A stretch of 6,809 nucleotides of DNA from Bacteroidales bacterium (GTDB taxonomy: Bacteria > Bacteroidota > Bacteroidia > Bacteroidales > JAFGXI01). The translations under genes and the position numbers were made by a program. How positions within the stretch are numbered: the stretch's first letter is position 1; every line of letters begins with the position of its first letter. The stretch is taken from assembly GCA_026985625.1 (NCBI GenBank), contig JALSQC010000396.1:1-6809 (forward strand). Direction: 5' to 3'. This document shows, piece after piece, positions 1 through 6,809 of this stretch. Under the pieces are notes generated by a model. It was given only the letters and a program-made list of their open reading frames with translations, ran no database searches and was not told where the DNA came from.

Positions 1-645
1 GTCGCCCGTAAGATGGTTAAAATGTTCGTATTGTCCCGATAATATACCATTGCGAACTATATTATCGATATTTGCGTTCCAATCTTTTGATAGATATGAT
101 ATTAATCCGTTAATATACCATTCGGGTAAGTTTATTAGTGTGTTATTGGCGAGTCTTGATTTAAAATCGCTACCATATATCATCTCATCTAATATTACTT
201 TAGTAATTACAGCTCTTATTTGTGTTCGTAAATCTTGATACGAGCCATTAAAATAAATAGAAACTTTGTTTCCTTCGATTTGTGTTGTTCCGCCTATATT
301 ATATTGGTCGTCGCCGGTAATTAAACCAAGGTTACTTTGTTTAAATTCCGATAATTTATTAAAAATTAAAAATATTATACGATTGTTTAATTTATAATTA
401 AAGAATTTTTCGATATCATTAATTTCGTTTGTGGCAATTACCGATGCATTTTCGGCAATATTTCGTCCTCCCACATAAAAATAAGTATCAAATTTTTTAA
501 ATCTAAAAAATTGCCATTCAAATTGATTGTATTGAACTCTATTTTTTCCAAAATTCATATGTAGCCCATTATAAAACTGGGCATCGACTTTAACTGTTAA
601 TGTTAAAATTAAAGTTAGTATAATTATTTTGGTAATTATTCTCAC
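1..645 (-). CDS. Exported TolB-like/PD40-type protein, N-terminal part (cut by window edge)
   Basis: The minus strand is open from a GTG at 645-643 to the left edge (215 codons, no stop seen). The next in-frame stop upstream is at 672-670, and there is no ATG between. GTG is chosen because it opens a signal peptide: basic residues (R2, K6), a hydrophobic stretch I7-V18, and a likely cleavage after V20-D-A22. CTG at 654-652 is the alternative. The mature start (QFYNGLHMNFGKNRVQYN) and the LPEWYINGLISYLS segment at 173-186 match, from memory, large Bacteroidota proteins often named TolB-like, with an N-terminal gluzincin-peptidase-like region and C-terminal PD40 beta-propeller repeats. The propeller would lie beyond the window. 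LPxWYxxGL is where such peptidase folds carry the third zinc ligand (E175), but no HExxH is visible upstream; the equivalent helix near 145-157 reads RAVITKVILDEMI. The domain is therefore probably not a working metallopeptidase. Function is unknown; it is likely periplasmic or outer-membrane associated. It is transcribed divergently from recR. Confidence 0.8.
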   Translation of the reverse strand, partial: MRIITKIIILTLILTLTVKVDAQFYNGLHMNFGKNRVQYNQFEWQFFRFKKFDTYFYVGGRNIAENASVIATNEINDIEKFFNYKLNNRIIFLIFNKLSEFKQSNLGLITGDDQYNIGGTTQIEGNKVSIYFNGSYQDLRTQIRAVITKVILDEMIYGSDFKSRLANNTLINLPEWYINGLISYLSKDWNANIDNIVRNGILSGQYEHFNHLTGD

Positions 646-753
646 AAATATCAGATAAAAATATAAAACTTATAAAAATACAAATTAAATAAAAATATCT
701 ATTGTATATTTAAAAATATTTGTTCTTATAATTTTATTATTGTTAATATTTAC

Positions 754-784
754 TTTGTATATAATTACAAATGATTTATTTTTG
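754..784 (+). promoter_or_regulatory. Bacteroidota-type promoter for recR
   Basis: TTTG at 754-757 (the -33 element) is followed after 19 bases by TATTTTTG at 777-784, a full match to the Bacteroidota -7 consensus TAnnTTTG. This predicts a transcript start at about 788-792, only 6-10 bases before the recR ATG. That very short A-rich leader suits a phylum that does not rely on Shine-Dalgarno pairing. The rest of the 152-base intergenic region (646-797) is plain AT-rich sequence with no hairpin or repeat that I can see. Short motifs of this kind arise by chance in AT-rich DNA, but both boxes, the spacing and the position agree. Confidence 0.55.
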
Positions 785-797
785 AAAAAAAATAATT

Positions 798-1430
798 ATG
801 GATTTTACCGAGTATCCTTCGAGATTATTACAAAATGCTGTCGATGAGTTTTCTAAGCTTCCGGGTATTGGAAAAAAAACAGCACTACGTTTGGTTTTAC
901 ATATTTTGCATCAAAATAAAGATGATGTCTTTAAATTTGGTAACTCAATTATAAAATTAAAAAACGAGATTAAATTTTGTAAAAGTTGCAATAATATATC
1001 TGATACCGATATTTGTAAAATCTGTAGCAATAACAGTCGCAATCATTCGTTAATATGTGTAGTTGAGAATATTAACGATGTAATGGCTATAGAACAAACA
1101 AATCAGTTTAACGGTATATATCACGTTTTGGGAGGTGTTCTTTCGCCTATGGAGGGGATTGGTCCCGATGATTTAAATATTTTATCGTTAGAAAAAAAAT
1201 GTAAAGAAAACAAGGTAAACGAAATAATATTTGCTTTAAGCACAACAATGGAGGGTGATACAACAAATTTTTATATTTATAAAAAACTAAATAAATATAA
1301 TATAAAATTTACTACTATTGCCCGAGGAATATCTATTGGCGACGAAATAATTTATGCCGATGAAATTACTCTTGGACGGTCGATTGTTAACCGAATAAAT
1401 TACGACGAAAAAATAAATGCAAATATTTAA
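798..1430 (+). CDS. recR: Recombination mediator protein RecR
   Basis: This is a complete 210-residue RecR, close to the usual length of about 200. RecR acts in the cytoplasm with RecO (and RecF) to load RecA onto SSB-coated single-stranded DNA during gap repair. Domains in order: an N-terminal helix-hairpin-helix (LPGIGKKTALRL, 21-32); a four-cysteine zinc finger with C61-x2-C64 and C73-x2-C76; a Toprim domain starting at ICVVEN (86-91, acidic E90) and including the family signature YHVLGGVLSPMEGIGP (108-123); and the C-terminal signature ARGISIGDEIIYADEITLGR (175-194). All the expected key residues are present. The ATG at 798 fits the family N-terminus and lies just after a predicted promoter; there is no Shine-Dalgarno sequence. 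The next gene starts 14 bases after the TAA stop, so the two are probably co-transcribed. Confidence 0.97.
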   Translation: MDFTEYPSRLLQNAVDEFSKLPGIGKKTALRLVLHILHQNKDDVFKFGNSIIKLKNEIKFCKSCNNISDTDICKICSNNSRNHSLICVVENINDVMAIEQTNQFNGIYHVLGGVLSPMEGIGPDDLNILSLEKKCKENKVNEIIFALSTTMEGDTTNFYIYKKLNKYNIKFTTIARGISIGDEIIYADEITLGRSIVNRINYDEKINANI

Positions 1431-1444
1431 AAACAATTATTATT

Positions 1445-3412
1445 TTGGATAAATCAGAAAATATCAATCTCTCGGTAATAATTGTAAATTATAATGTTAA
1501 ATATTTTATTCAGCAATGTTTGCACTCGGTTGAGAAAGCAATAAATAATATAAATACAGAAGTTTTTGTTGTAGATAATAACTCGGTAGATGGTTCGTGC
1601 CAAATGATTGAACAAAAATATCCTTGGGTAAAATTAATCAAAAACAAAAAAAACATAGGTTTCTCAAAAGCAAATAATCAGGCAATTAAAATATCAAAAG
1701 GCAAATATATTTTATTGTTAAATCCCGATACTATTGTCGAGGAAGATACTTTTAATAAAGTTTGTAAATTTATGGACAGCCACCCCGATGCAGGAGGATT
1801 AGGCGTTAAAATGATTGATGGCAAAGGAAAATTTTTACCCGAGTCGAAACGTGGATTACCAACACCGGCAGCTGCTTTTTATAAAATATTCGGTATATCA
1901 AAAATTTTTCCGAAATCAAAAACTTTTAATAAATACCATTTGGGATATTTAGATAAAGAACAAATACATAAAATAGATGTATTATCGGGAGCATTTATGC
2001 TTATGCGAAAATCGGTTTTAGATAAAATAGGTTATCTTGACGAAACTTTTTTTATGTATGGCGAGGATATAGACTTGTCGTATAGAATAATAAAAGCCGG
2101 TTATGCAAATTATTATTTTCCGCAAACAACAATAATACACTACAAAGGCGAAAGCACAAAAAAAGGAAGCATTAATTATGTAATGATTTTTTATAAAGCA
2201 ATGATAATATTTGCTAACAAACATTTTTCGCAAAAAAATGCTAAATTTTTTTCGTTTTTTATAAATATTGCCATTTATTTTAGAGCTATTTTATCGATAT
2301 TATCCCGATTTTTAAAAAATATTTTTTTACCAATTATCGATGCAGGATTAATTTTTTCGACATTTTTAATTATAAAACCTTTTTGGGAACATTATAAATT
2401 TCACGAACAAGGTATATATCCGGAACAATTTTTAAAATTAATAGTGCCTGCTTATATTATAATTTGGATTACATCAATGTTTTTTTCGGGAGCATACGAA
2501 AAACCGGTTAAAATTACACAAATAGTAAAAGGTTTTTTTATAGGCAGTATTGGAGTGTTATTATTTTACTCGTTGCTTAGCGAAAGTTTACGATTCTCGC
2601 GTGCCCTTATCTTTATTGGAGCAACAATATCAATATTATTGATAATTTTATTACGAATAATATTGCATTTTACTAAAATAAAATCGTTTAAATTAAAACA
2701 ACTTACAAAAAAAAATATTCTTATTGTCGGCAGTAAATCCGAATCCGAAAGAATAAAAAATATTATTAACAATATGCAGATTTTAGCAAAAATAACAGGA
2801 GTTGTTTCGAGTAACAATAAAACAAACGACAACTATTATTTGGGGAATCTAAGTCAACTTAAAGAAATAGCTCGCATTTATAAAGTAAACGAAATTATTT
2901 ATTGTGCAAAAGATATTAGCTCGCAACAAATTATAAACAGTATGCTTTTATTGTCATCGGAGATAGATTACAAAATAGCATCGCCCGATAGTTTGGCAAT
3001 AATCGGCAGTAATTCTTTAAACTCTCAAGGAACTCTTTATACAATAAATATTAATTCAATAAGCAAAGAGTCGAGCAAACGAAACAAACGCTTTATAGAT
3101 TTTGTTATGTCGATTATATTAATATTGTTATTACCTGTTTTAATAATCTTTAAAAAAAACAGATTAACATTTATAAAAAATTTATTTCTTGTTTTAATCG
3201 GTAGTTTGTCGTTTGTAGGATATTGTAAAAAAGTTGACATTAATTACGATAAAATACCAAAAATAAAAGACGGTATATTATCGCTTGTAGATTTACATAA
3301 AAATAATAATTTTTCGCCCGACGAAATTAAACAACTAAACTTAATATATGCAAAAGATTATAAGGTGATTACCGATATAAAAATTATATTAAAAAATATT
3401 TTAAACTTATAA
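1445..3412 (+). CDS. GT2 glycosyltransferase fused to a shortened polyprenyl-phosphate sugar transferase-like region
   Basis: The gene encodes 655 residues with two parts. Residues 8-260 are a GT-A family 2 transferase of the rhamnosyltransferase/WbbL type: LSVIIVNYN at 9-17, VDNNSVDGS at 43-51, NIGFSKANN at 70-78, the DxD-like NPD at 93-95 that binds metal and nucleotide-sugar, and the GEDIDLSYR acceptor/base motif at 206-214 (D208). The second part resembles a WcaJ/WbaP-type phosphoglycosyl transferase. It has membrane helices at about 266-284, 292-311, 331-347, 361-380 and 386-408 (with the typical SLRFSRA, 381-387), a Rossmann-like domain from NILIVGS (424-430) to about 540, KRFIDFVMSIILILLLPVL (548-566), and a tail SLSFVG (587-592) to IYAKDYKVITDIKIILKNIL. 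The segment that should carry the GPVFFKQ, KFRSM and acidic catalytic residues, about 70 residues, is absent between 570 and 580. The protein is probably membrane-anchored, transferring sugar to a lipid-linked glycan; the sugar is unknown. TTG at 1445 is the start because the first in-frame ATG (residue 54) would remove the nucleotide-binding strand. It is likely co-transcribed with recR. Confidence 0.9.
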   Translation: MDKSENINLSVIIVNYNVKYFIQQCLHSVEKAINNINTEVFVVDNNSVDGSCQMIEQKYPWVKLIKNKKNIGFSKANNQAIKISKGKYILLLNPDTIVEEDTFNKVCKFMDSHPDAGGLGVKMIDGKGKFLPESKRGLPTPAAAFYKIFGISKIFPKSKTFNKYHLGYLDKEQIHKIDVLSGAFMLMRKSVLDKIGYLDETFFMYGEDIDLSYRIIKAGYANYYFPQTTIIHYKGESTKKGSINYVMIFYKAMIIFANKHFSQKNAKFFSFFINIAIYFRAILSILSRFLKNIFLPIIDAGLIFSTFLIIKPFWEHYKFHEQGIYPEQFLKLIVPAYIIIWITSMFFSGAYEKPVKITQIVKGFFIGSIGVLLFYSLLSESLRFSRALIFIGATISILLIILLRIILHFTKIKSFKLKQLTKKNILIVGSKSESERIKNIINNMQILAKITGVVSSNNKTNDNYYLGNLSQLKEIARIYKVNEIIYCAKDISSQQIINSMLLLSSEIDYKIASPDSLAIIGSNSLNSQGTLYTININSISKESSKRNKRFIDFVMSIILILLLPVLIIFKKNRLTFIKNLFLVLIGSLSFVGYCKKVDINYDKIPKIKDGILSLVDLHKNNNFSPDEIKQLNLIYAKDYKVITDIKIILKNILNL

Positions 3413-3413
3413 A

Positions 3414-3444
3414 TTTAAATCTTTTTATATTAATTATATCTTTG
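3414..3444 (+). promoter_or_regulatory. Possible Bacteroidota-type promoter for the acyltransferase/LtaS-like gene
   Basis: TATCTTTG at 3437-3444 is a full match to the TAnnTTTG -7 consensus. TTTA at 3414-3417, 19 bases upstream, matches three of four bases of the -33 TTTG. The predicted transcript start is near 3449-3452, about ten bases before the TTG start codon at 3462, much the same geometry as in front of recR. The 49-base gap between the two genes (3413-3461) shows no hairpin or T-run that would act as an intrinsic terminator, so read-through from the upstream gene also remains possible. Confidence 0.4.
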
Positions 3445-3461
3445 TCTTTAAATAGTATATA

Positions 3462-6400
3462 TTGAATTTAAATATTAAATATAAACACTTTACATTAGAC
3501 GACACTTCGTTTTTTAAAGGCATAGGAATACTTTTAATAGCATTTCATAATTTTTTTCATTGGGTAAGCCCAAATCCAAGCGAAAACGAATTTGATTTTT
3601 CTATTACACGAGTTCACGGTTTGTGGAACGGAATAACACATCACCCTGCCGATATCATAAATTTATTATTCTCGTATTTTGGACATTACGGAGTTCAATT
3701 ATTTATTTTATTTAGCGGTTACGGCTTAATGCGTGCGTATATGAACCGTAAAATATCGTGGTCGGGGTTTATGCTTAAACGCTTAAATAAACTTTATCCT
3801 ACATTTATAATTGCAGCATTAGTGCTTATCGGATTAAATTTTTATAAATATAATACATTGCTTGGCTATGTAAATATTAAAGACTTTTTTATAAAATTTA
3901 GCTTTTTATCTAATTTTATTCCGGGCAAAGCCCTAACGATAAACGGGCCATGGTGGTTTTACTCTATGATAGTTCAATTATATGCGGTTTTTCCGATAAT
4001 TGTTTGGCTATATAAAAAATTTAAAGAAAAAGCTCTTTTTATAATAGTAATATTAAGTTATGCAATACTTATACTTTTTAACGATAACTTTGTAAAATTA
4101 GACGTAACACTTTATTATCAATTTATAGGACATTTGCCTGAATTTATTCTTGGAGTTTTTTTTGCCACTCGTAAAACAATTAAACTAAATATTTTTATTG
4201 TTGCAGGAGCTTTTATACTGTTTATTTTCGGAAATATATACAAATTACCTTGGTATTTCTCGCATTTAAGCATTACAATTATCTTATTTTTTATTGTAAA
4301 TTATTTTTTAACAAAAATAAATAAAAATAAGCAAACGTATAAAGGTATTATTTTTTACGGCGAGATATCTATGTATCTTTTTGCAGTTCACGGGTTTCTG
4401 CGAGGACCATTTGTTAGTCTTGCAAACGAAAAAAACAATTCGTTTTATACAATCTTAATAGCAATAAGTTTTGTTGCCATATCGACTTTAATTGCTTTGG
4501 GAGTAAAGTATATTGAACAAAATTATCTGTTTATACGAAAAAAAATAATAAATTTTTTAAAAAATATTGAAACACATAAAAAAATAATATCAAAATTATT
4601 TAACTTTTTTAGATTATATTATAAATATGTATTTACATTAATTGTTATTTTATTAATAATAAAAATATTAGAGTTATTATTATTAAACTATACACATCCG
4701 TTGTTAAAAATAAATGCCGAAGCTTTGTATTCGGGAATATTTAACGAGTTTTATAACATTACAGGACAATCTATTTTATTTATAATCCCATTTTTAATAA
4801 TTTATATCATAAATAAAAAATTTACAAAAATTTTACTCGGCATATTTGTCTTTATTATAATATCATTAAATATAATTTTAATACAATATTTTAACACAAC
4901 ACTTGTCCCCTTAGACCACGTAATATTTGTTTACACTTTTAAAGGATTGTTAAAAATTGTATCATCATCGGTTGATTTTAATTTTTATACATTACTCCCA
5001 TTTATACTAACATTGGTAATTTTAATTTTAATTATACGATTATTTAAAAATCTAAAACTCTCAAACCTTGCAATACTTAGTTTGCTATTATTAAGTTCCT
5101 TGTTTTTAAAAAATTATAAATATTTTATTATAGAAAATAATAATTTTGATAACGACATTCAATACTTTTATGCAAACAACAAATTAACTTACTTTACACA
5201 AGATGTTTATAACTATATAAAAGACAAAGAACAAACTAACAATAAACAAAAAAATGCTTATACAACAGATGAGTTAAATAACGATATATCTTTTTATCAT
5301 AAAAAAATTAAGAACAAAAATTTTATAAGCAACAAATATCCATTATTATATAACGAGAATTATAACATAAATACTTTAGGTAAATTTTTTAAAATAAATA
5401 AAACACAAAAGCCTAATATTGTTTATATTATTGTAGAAAGTTTATGTAACCAGATATCAGGAAAATATGCCGAGATAGGCAGTTTTACTCCCTTTTTAGA
5501 TTCGCTTGAACAACATAGCCTTTATTGGCGAAATAATGTTAGTTCGTCAGAACGAACATTTGGCGTTTTACCTACAGTTCTTGGCAGTTTACCACCTGCA
5601 AAAACAGGATTTATGGAAACCGACAAATCAATGCCATTACATTTCTCTATATTAAGCCTGTTAGCAAAACAAAATTACACTTCTAATTTTTATTACGGAG
5701 GCTGGTTGGATTTTGACAATATGAAAACATTTTTATTAAAAACCAAAATTACAAATTTAATAACCGATTACGATACAACATATAAACTCGATACGGCAAA
5801 ATACGATTCTTGGGGATATCCCGACAAAATATTATTTAAAAAAGGAGCTCAAGATTTTAAAACAAAAAAACAACCTTTTGTCGATATATTTTTAACACTA
5901 TCTACCCACTCGCCGTTTTTATTAAAAAATCAAGATTATTACATAAATAAAGTTAAACAACAAATCTTAAAAAAAGGTTATAAGTCAAAATTTTTACAAT
6001 CCGATATAAATATAAGAATTATGTCAACGGTTATGTATCTCGACGATGCATTAAAGCAATATTTTAATAAAATAAAAAATACCGAAAATTATAAAAACAC
6101 TATTTTTATAATTACCGGCGACCATAAAATGGGACCAATATCAATAAATAACAATATCGACAAATATCACGTTCCGTTAATTATTTATTCGCCAATGTTA
6201 ACACAAGAACAAGAATTTGGAGCAGTAGTGTCGCATTACGATATTGCACCATCTGTTACAAGTTTGTTGTATAATAATTATAATGTTGATTTTCCATCGC
6301 AAATGCACTTTATAGGAACAAATATCGACACAAGTAAAAATTTTAATGCAAAAGATTTTGTTCCGTTTATGCGAATTAATCGCGATATTTTAGATATATG

Positions 6401-6809
6401 TTATAATAATTATTTTTTATCCGACGGAAGAATATACAAAATTAACGATAAATTAAAAACTCAACCTGTAAAACAAGAAAAGCAGGAATTAAAAAAAATA
6501 TTAAAATCCTTTATCAATATTAACAATTATGTTTGTAGTAATAATAAAATAATTCCTGCTAATTTATATCGAACATTAAATATATCGTCGTATTTGTTTT
6601 TAGTAAATACCAATTTCGACAAAAATATACCCGAAGCATATATACCTTATATATCAAGCGACACAAGTTATTCGGGAAATAAATCTATTTGCATAAAACC
6701 TGATAATGAATTTATAGAATTAGTGCCCGACCAAAATATAGATAATACATACAGCCGTTTATTCTTTAATTTAACTTGTAATATATTAAGTAAAGATACA
6801 ACAAACGGA
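3462..6809 (+). CDS. Acyltransferase-3 / LtaS-MdoB-like phospho-alcohol transferase fusion (C-terminus beyond window)
   Basis: The frame is open for 1116 codons to the right edge. The start is TTG at 3462: an in-frame TAG lies at 3453 and the first ATG comes only about 90 codons in. Residues 10-350 form a complete acyltransferase-3 domain with about ten helices: KGIGILLIAFHNFFHW (19-34, candidate catalytic H29), LFSGYGL (83-89), LKRLNKLYP, GPWWFYSMIVQLY (162-174) and GEISMYLFAVHG (300-311, H310). After a basic linker come five helices (about 390-408, 434-450, 456-477, 511-528, 534-549), as in LtaS. The sulfatase-fold domain starts at PNIVYIIVES (651-660, metal ligand E659). It has SERTFG with putative nucleophile T699, YYGGWLDFDNM (744-754), STHSPF (814-819), GDHKMG (886-891, D887/H888), H903 and SHYDIAPS (924-931). 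This core is fully equipped. From about 1040 a further region begins. The chain would sit in the inner membrane with the sulfatase domain outside, acylating and phospho-substituting a glycan or lipid. Substrates are unknown. Confidence 0.88.
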   Translation, partial: MNLNIKYKHFTLDDTSFFKGIGILLIAFHNFFHWVSPNPSENEFDFSITRVHGLWNGITHHPADIINLLFSYFGHYGVQLFILFSGYGLMRAYMNRKISWSGFMLKRLNKLYPTFIIAALVLIGLNFYKYNTLLGYVNIKDFFIKFSFLSNFIPGKALTINGPWWFYSMIVQLYAVFPIIVWLYKKFKEKALFIIVILSYAILILFNDNFVKLDVTLYYQFIGHLPEFILGVFFATRKTIKLNIFIVAGAFILFIFGNIYKLPWYFSHLSITIILFFIVNYFLTKINKNKQTYKGIIFYGEISMYLFAVHGFLRGPFVSLANEKNNSFYTILIAISFVAISTLIALGVKYIEQNYLFIRKKIINFLKNIETHKKIISKLFNFFRLYYKYVFTLIVILLIIKILELLLLNYTHPLLKINAEALYSGIFNEFYNITGQSILFIIPFLIIYIINKKFTKILLGIFVFIIISLNIILIQYFNTTLVPLDHVIFVYTFKGLLKIVSSSVDFNFYTLLPFILTLVILILIIRLFKNLKLSNLAILSLLLLSSLFLKNYKYFIIENNNFDNDIQYFYANNKLTYFTQDVYNYIKDKEQTNNKQKNAYTTDELNNDISFYHKKIKNKNFISNKYPLLYNENYNINTLGKFFKINKTQKPNIVYIIVESLCNQISGKYAEIGSFTPFLDSLEQHSLYWRNNVSSSERTFGVLPTVLGSLPPAKTGFMETDKSMPLHFSILSLLAKQNYTSNFYYGGWLDFDNMKTFLLKTKITNLITDYDTTYKLDTAKYDSWGYPDKILFKKGAQDFKTKKQPFVDIFLTLSTHSPFLLKNQDYYINKVKQQILKKGYKSKFLQSDINIRIMSTVMYLDDALKQYFNKIKNTENYKNTIFIITGDHKMGPISINNNIDKYHVPLIIYSPMLTQEQEFGAVVSHYDIAPSVTSLLYNNYNVDFPSQMHFIGTNIDTSKNFNAKDFVPFMRINRDILDICYNNYFLSDGRIYKINDKLKTQPVKQEKQELKKILKSFININNYVCSNNKIIPANLYRTLNISSYLFLVNTNFDKNIPEAYIPYISSDTSYSGNKSICIKPDNEFIELVPDQNIDNTYSRLFFNLTCNILSKDTTNG

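Noticed and set aside
50..238. Open frame on the + strand (62 codons)
   Set aside because: It is antisense to the exported protein on the minus strand, whose frame has a signal peptide and family-like sequence. The + strand translation has no recognisable features.
681..688. TTAATTTG on the minus strand as a -7 box for the exported-protein gene
   Set aside because: It has one mismatch in the conserved TA and no TTTG at the right distance upstream, so it is too weak to call in such AT-rich sequence.
2018..2832. Two open frames on the minus strand (2018-2233 and 2566-2832)
   Set aside because: Both lie opposite the GT2 fusion gene, with low-complexity translations and no motifs; they are shadows of the real frame.
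3037..3240. Open frame on the minus strand (67 codons)
   Set aside because: It is antisense to the conserved C-terminal part of the GT2 fusion gene, and its translation shows nothing recognisable.
3083..3412. Treating the shortened sugar-transferase module as a pseudogene
   Set aside because: No stop or frameshift is present, and the sequence after the gap keeps family signatures to the natural stop, so a maintained shortened domain is more likely.
3413..3420. Palindrome ATTTAAAT just after the GT2 fusion stop codon
   Set aside because: It is eight bases of pure A/T with no loop, GC stem or T-run; this is expected by chance and is not a terminator or operator.
4500..4650. Possible artefactual fusion point between the AT3 and LtaS-like parts
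   Set aside because: The frame is continuous here with sensible basic linker residues, and there is no lost stop, homopolymer-driven shift or internal ATG start before the LtaS-type helices. The fusion looks genuine from the sequence.

Overview
The window is very AT-rich DNA that looks like a member of the Bacteroidota. Three things point there. The genes lack Shine-Dalgarno sequences and are preceded by A/T-rich leaders. Two intergenic stretches carry matches to the Bacteroidota promoter consensus (TTTG, about 19-20 bases, TAnnTTTG). The protein families are also typical of the phylum: a TolB/PD40-type exported protein and a GT2 enzyme fused to a shortened sugar-phosphate-transferase-like module. 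No TGA read-through is needed, so the standard code applies.

Layout: (1) positions 645 to 1 on the minus strand hold the N-terminal 215 codons of an exported protein of the Bacteroidota TolB-like/PD40 type, cut by the left edge. (2) 646-797 is a divergent intergenic region with a good promoter for the next gene. (3) 798-1430 is recR, a complete DNA-repair gene. (4) 1445-3412, 14 bases after recR, encodes a membrane-bound GT2 glycosyltransferase fused to a polyprenyl-phosphate-sugar-transferase-like region that lacks its catalytic core. (5) 3462-6809 encodes one continuous reading frame, cut by the right edge after 1116 codons. It joins a complete acyltransferase-3 membrane domain to a complete LtaS/MdoB-like phosphoglycerol-transferase-type module (five membrane helices plus a sulfatase-fold domain), followed by the start of a further C-terminal region.

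The last two genes look like surface-glycan enzymes. The first would add a sugar at the cytoplasmic face. The second would put both an acyl group and a phospho-alcohol group on an extracytoplasmic acceptor. The combination recalls the separate OpgC/MdoC (acyl) and OpgB/MdoB (phosphoglycerol) enzymes that decorate periplasmic glucans in Proteobacteria, here in one chain. That parallel is inference; the substrates cannot be read from the sequence. Three of the four genes appear to start at GTG or TTG rather than ATG. No RNA genes, mobile elements, CRISPR arrays or significant repeats were seen.
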